Origin: Tribonema minus
Lineage: Eukaryota; Sar; Xanthophyceae; Tribonematales; Tribonemataceae
Assembly (NCBI GenBank): GCA_017506865.1
Contig: JAFCMP010000445.1
Span: 496,001-560,000, forward strand
Reading direction: 5' to 3'
DNA length: 64,000 nucleotides
Part shown: positions 61,080-64,000 of the stretch, in pieces
Layout: every line of letters starts with the position of its first letter
How positions within the stretch are numbered: the first letter of the stretch is position 1
Made by a program: the position numbers and the translations under genes
The notes under the pieces: model-generated
Databases searched by the model: none
The model's input: the letters and a program-made list of their open reading frames with translations, nothing else
What the model was told of the DNA's origin: nothing

Positions 61080-63122
61080 GGTGTGACAATGAGCTGTCTC
61101 TTTGCAAGCCTTAGGTTCAAAGTCTCTCATATTTCAGCAGCGTAACGAGCTGGCAGCTTGCCACATCAACCTACGAGCCACAGCACAGGGGGTGAGGTGC
61201 ACGACACCCTCATGCACTGCTAAGCGTTACGCTCTCCTCAAGCATTGGCCATACCACCATCCACAGCTGACACTGAATATTCGTTGGAAATTACAGAAAT
61301 CAGAGAGCGCCGTACACGCGCGTTTTTGCTTTCGTGCTGTAGAAAGTATTTCTGGCCAAAAGATCCGAGGATGGCACAGTTGAAGTTGAGTTTGCGAAAC
61401 ACCTTCTTGCACTGCTAAGGGCTACTCGCCGTCTTCAATCATAGACCAAAACCTCACTTAAAAGTTGACACTGAGTGCTCAAGCGGAGCAACAGAGAGAG
61501 TGAAGGCGCGGCGCCTTGCCCGGGTGCACGGGGTCAACAAATGCATAAGATATACGTGCTGTGCTTGTAGGTCATCGCTAACTAAAGCCTTACAGCCAGA
61601 GTTCCACAGGCATGTCCCTCCTGTGTCAGCAGAGGCGCAAGATCTCATCCACTCCAACCTCGGAATCTGTGCGTAAACACCTGTGTGGCTCAAAACGGCG
61701 CGTCTCCTTCTATTGTGAGACGGTGTTTCCTACTGCGCACAGCAGCGACACAGTCTGCATCGGCGCGTGGTTCTAGTGCTGCGCCCCCGGGGCCCTCCTT
61801 GTACTTTACGGCAAGCCGCAGACTGCAATAACCCTGGCAAGGCCGGTCGCCAGCACCCATGAAAATATTGTGCTTGACAAGACTTAGTACTTTAGAAAAG
61901 TTTGAAGAACTTTGCGACCTCTGAGCGTCGGGACCTTCGCAGAAAAAATGCCTTTTGCAAATGGGCGGAAGTCCACCGGGCGCCGAGACTTGCAAGGAAA
62001 GTTGCGTGCAGTCCTGATCCTTCCATCAGGACCGTGATAGCTCGAGATGCCGGTATCTGCGCATGCGATCAGGGGACAGCACGCGGGCGGGGGGGGGGGG
62101 CGTTAGTGTGTGCAAGATGAACGGTGTGCAAGACCGTATCCTGTAGTGGTAAGTCAAGCGCCGACACAGCGGCTGCCAATGGAACCACCGATCGACACCG
62201 AGCCCCTGCTCCCAGGCACCAGCAGATCCCCTATCGTGCTGCTGTTTGTTGAAAGAACGCAAATTTCACACGTGCGGGCCTTCGGGACCGCTGCCCGCTT
62301 TCGACACTGTAACAGTTGTGCCTCCCACGGGTGCGGGCCTGGCGCGGCAGGCGTGCAGACAGCAGCAGCACGGCGCACTCTGCATGTACACCCACAGCAG
62401 CGCGCACACGCCAGGAGTTGTTGCAACTGTGCTGCTGTGCGCGTGAGGGAGGCATCCTCACAGAACGAAGTCGCCATTTGTGAGCATTATATGTTGACAC
62501 ACGCACAAACACACACGCAACACACGCGAGCACTCGAAGACCCAGGAGCTTTTGCAAAGTGTGCTGCAGTGCACTGCAGGCAGGCATCCTCCGTATGTAG
62601 AGCACACGTGAGCCTTTTCCTTTCACGCGCCAGCATGCCAGCGCTCCCCGCATTGCATGTGGCAGGGTGCTGCTGCCACTCAGGTGGGCAGATCATAGCA
62701 AGGGGAGTCTGTAAGACTTCAGCCGAGGTGAGCGCACGCACACGGGTTGAGATAGTCACAGCAACACACAAAGCAAGCCTGCGTGCCTGCGCACAGCGAC
62801 TCGGCATGCAGCGTTCCAGCTAAACTGGCCGGCGTCGGCTTGCGCGCTATCGCCTCGAGGCGCACCTCGCATGCATGCGTGCATGCCATCTGCCCGCCGA
62901 CTACACGCGCGCATCGCCGGCATCATCGCAGCGACACCACCGCTTACTCTCCGGAGCCTACTCACAAGCAAGCAGTGAGCGATGACGGAAGCGGCGAGGC
63001 TGCCCGTGATGTGAGATGGCCTGTCTCAATGCGGACGGCCGTTTCTGAACCGCGCGCGACGCCGGCGCACGGCGACAGAGGCACGTGCCGGACCGCCGCA
63101 GCAGCAGCAGCAGCTCACTCAC
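61080..63122. other. No gene recognised
   Basis: Several short frames occur (61690-61995 minus, 62110-62823 plus), rich in Ala, Arg and Cys and without recognisable motifs. A G-run at 62090-62100 is the only low-complexity element. Confidence 0.45.
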
Positions 63123-63564
63123 CAGTTCCCGCAGATGAAGCCCAAGTTGTCGGCGGCCGCGAGGGTGGGGTGCTTGGACGCGCGCACGCCGATGAAGACC
63201 GCCCCCGCGGGGCACGCCGCGCTCGCCACCACCGTCCCCGCCGTCGTCGCGGTGCCGTACGGCCCGGACACGGCGCCGCCGCTGGCCGTGATGAGCACGG
63301 CGGACGTGGCGCCCGCGTTGCTGCCCGCACTGAGCGCTCTGAAGCCGGCGGCGGACGCCGGTGTGTAGACCGTGCCGCCGGCGCCCCCGGCGCCCGCCGT
63401 GGTGAGGATGACCGCGGCGGTGGTGACGGTGTTGGTGCAGGTGATGGAGGCGATGGCGTTGAGGTACGTGCTTGAGCGCAGTTTGATCTGGGTGACGATG
63501 GAGTTGGCGGGGCAGACCCAGGAGGTGATGCCGCTGACGACGAGGTCGGGGCCGAGATCGGCGA
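63123..63564 (-). CDS. Exon of a secreted-type protein with jacalin-like repeats
   Basis: After a pyrimidine-rich tract and CAG (63567-63565) the minus frame reads ADLGPDLVVSGITSWVCPAN, SIVTQIKLRSSTYLNAIASI and TC, then a GAGGAGG spacer, Ala/Thr/Gly-rich sequence, and a second half ACPAGAVFIGVRASKHPTLA followed by ADNLGFICG. The two CP-x(5)-V/F-x-x-I/V-x-x-R-x(5)-L-x-x-I/L-x-x-x-C units resemble the beta-prism repeats of jacalin-like carbohydrate-binding proteins; this is pattern recognition only. The exon ends either in the stop TGA at 63121-63119 or at an ideal GTGAGT donor overlapping that stop (exon end 63123). Upstream exons are not identified. Confidence 0.45.
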
Positions 63565-64000
63565 CTGCGCGGCGGGGAGGCGGTGGGTGGGGCGATGTGG
63601 GCAGTGAACGTCGCGTCCAGCGTTTGTCCTTGTGCGCGGATCGGTTGGTTCCTACTTCTAGTAAGGCAAGCCAACCAACTCGTACTTCATGTGGAGGTAA
63701 GCGTAGGTGCAGTAGTGGTGTTTGTACACAGCTTGCTCCACTGCTCCTACCAGTAGGACCGCACAGTGATCTCACACTTGAAGCATGTGCAGGCAGACAA
63801 AAGGCGGCGCACTTTAATTTTTTGAGCGTGTGCAGCAACGCCGCTAGTGGACGCAAATAAGAGCATTGCGGGATCCCGATGCTTCAGACCAGGAGTAGAC
63901 CAGGGCCATGATTTGAAGCTATAGTGCTGATTAAACTGAGCACATCGAAGTCACTTTTGCAAGCAATGCTGTTGCTGCCTGGTGCTCAAACTGGCATCCT
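63565..64000. other. Right window edge, no further gene assigned
   Basis: The frame of the neighbouring exon stays open to 63856, but the sequence right of 63567 loses the repeat signature and coding bias. This is probably an intron containing a poor open frame. Confidence 0.4.

Overview
This is a 64 kb window of a eukaryotic nuclear genome. The genes have canonical GT-AG introns, coding exons are very GC-rich with C or G at wobble positions, introns are long and repeat-laden, and short TTAGGG tracts are scattered throughout. A leucine-rich-repeat family of the 'LPxSFGNLTAL' type together with TTAGGG telomere-type motifs suggests an alga, plausibly a photosynthetic stramenopile. No marker gene settles the lineage, so this is inference only.

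Layout from left to right. (1) 1.8-5.0 kb, minus: a single-pass membrane protein whose coiled-coil tail is built from three tandemly duplicated exons. (2) 6.3-7.9 kb, minus: a broken LRR membrane-protein gene. (3) 9.4-11.2 kb, plus: a SET-domain methyltransferase. (4) 12.5-15.7 kb, minus: ubiquitin fused to ribosomal protein eS31 (S27a), complete in five exons. It is divergent from (5), 16.15-19.74 kb, plus: a 1-acyl-sn-glycerol-3-phosphate acyltransferase in three exons. (6) 23.0-29.5 kb, minus: a complete mitochondrial carrier of the SLC25A44 type in six exons. (7) 30.2-56.5 kb, minus: a chain of twelve in-phase exons encoding one giant coiled-coil protein of about 4,390 residues, or two neighbouring ones. 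A damaged, intronless PPR gene lies on the plus strand inside its largest intron. (8) 57.6-64 kb: the 3' end of an unrecognised gene, a tandem 194-bp repeat array, and one exon of a secreted-type protein with a jacalin-like repeat signature.

The most unusual signal is structural. In at least five unrelated genes, the edge of an exon (a few dozen coding bases with its splice site and adjoining intron) is tandemly repeated outward into the intron. The clearest case is the carrier gene, where the exon 4 donor edge occurs eight times and the copies decay with distance (1, 4, then about 7 differences in about 59 bases). Similar arrays border exons of the acyltransferase, SET, coiled-coil and ubiquitin genes, and the 3' end of the last carrier exon. 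The same process acting inside exons could explain the in-frame repeat expansion of the coiled-coil gene and the duplicated exons of the membrane coiled-coil gene.

Second-tier signals are two dispersed short repeat families, a perfect 23-bp-arm hairpin with a diverged relative 17 kb away, interstitial telomeric motifs inside introns, and an almost complete bias to phase-0 introns. All calls come from reading the sequence. Homology claims rest on recognised motifs, not searches.
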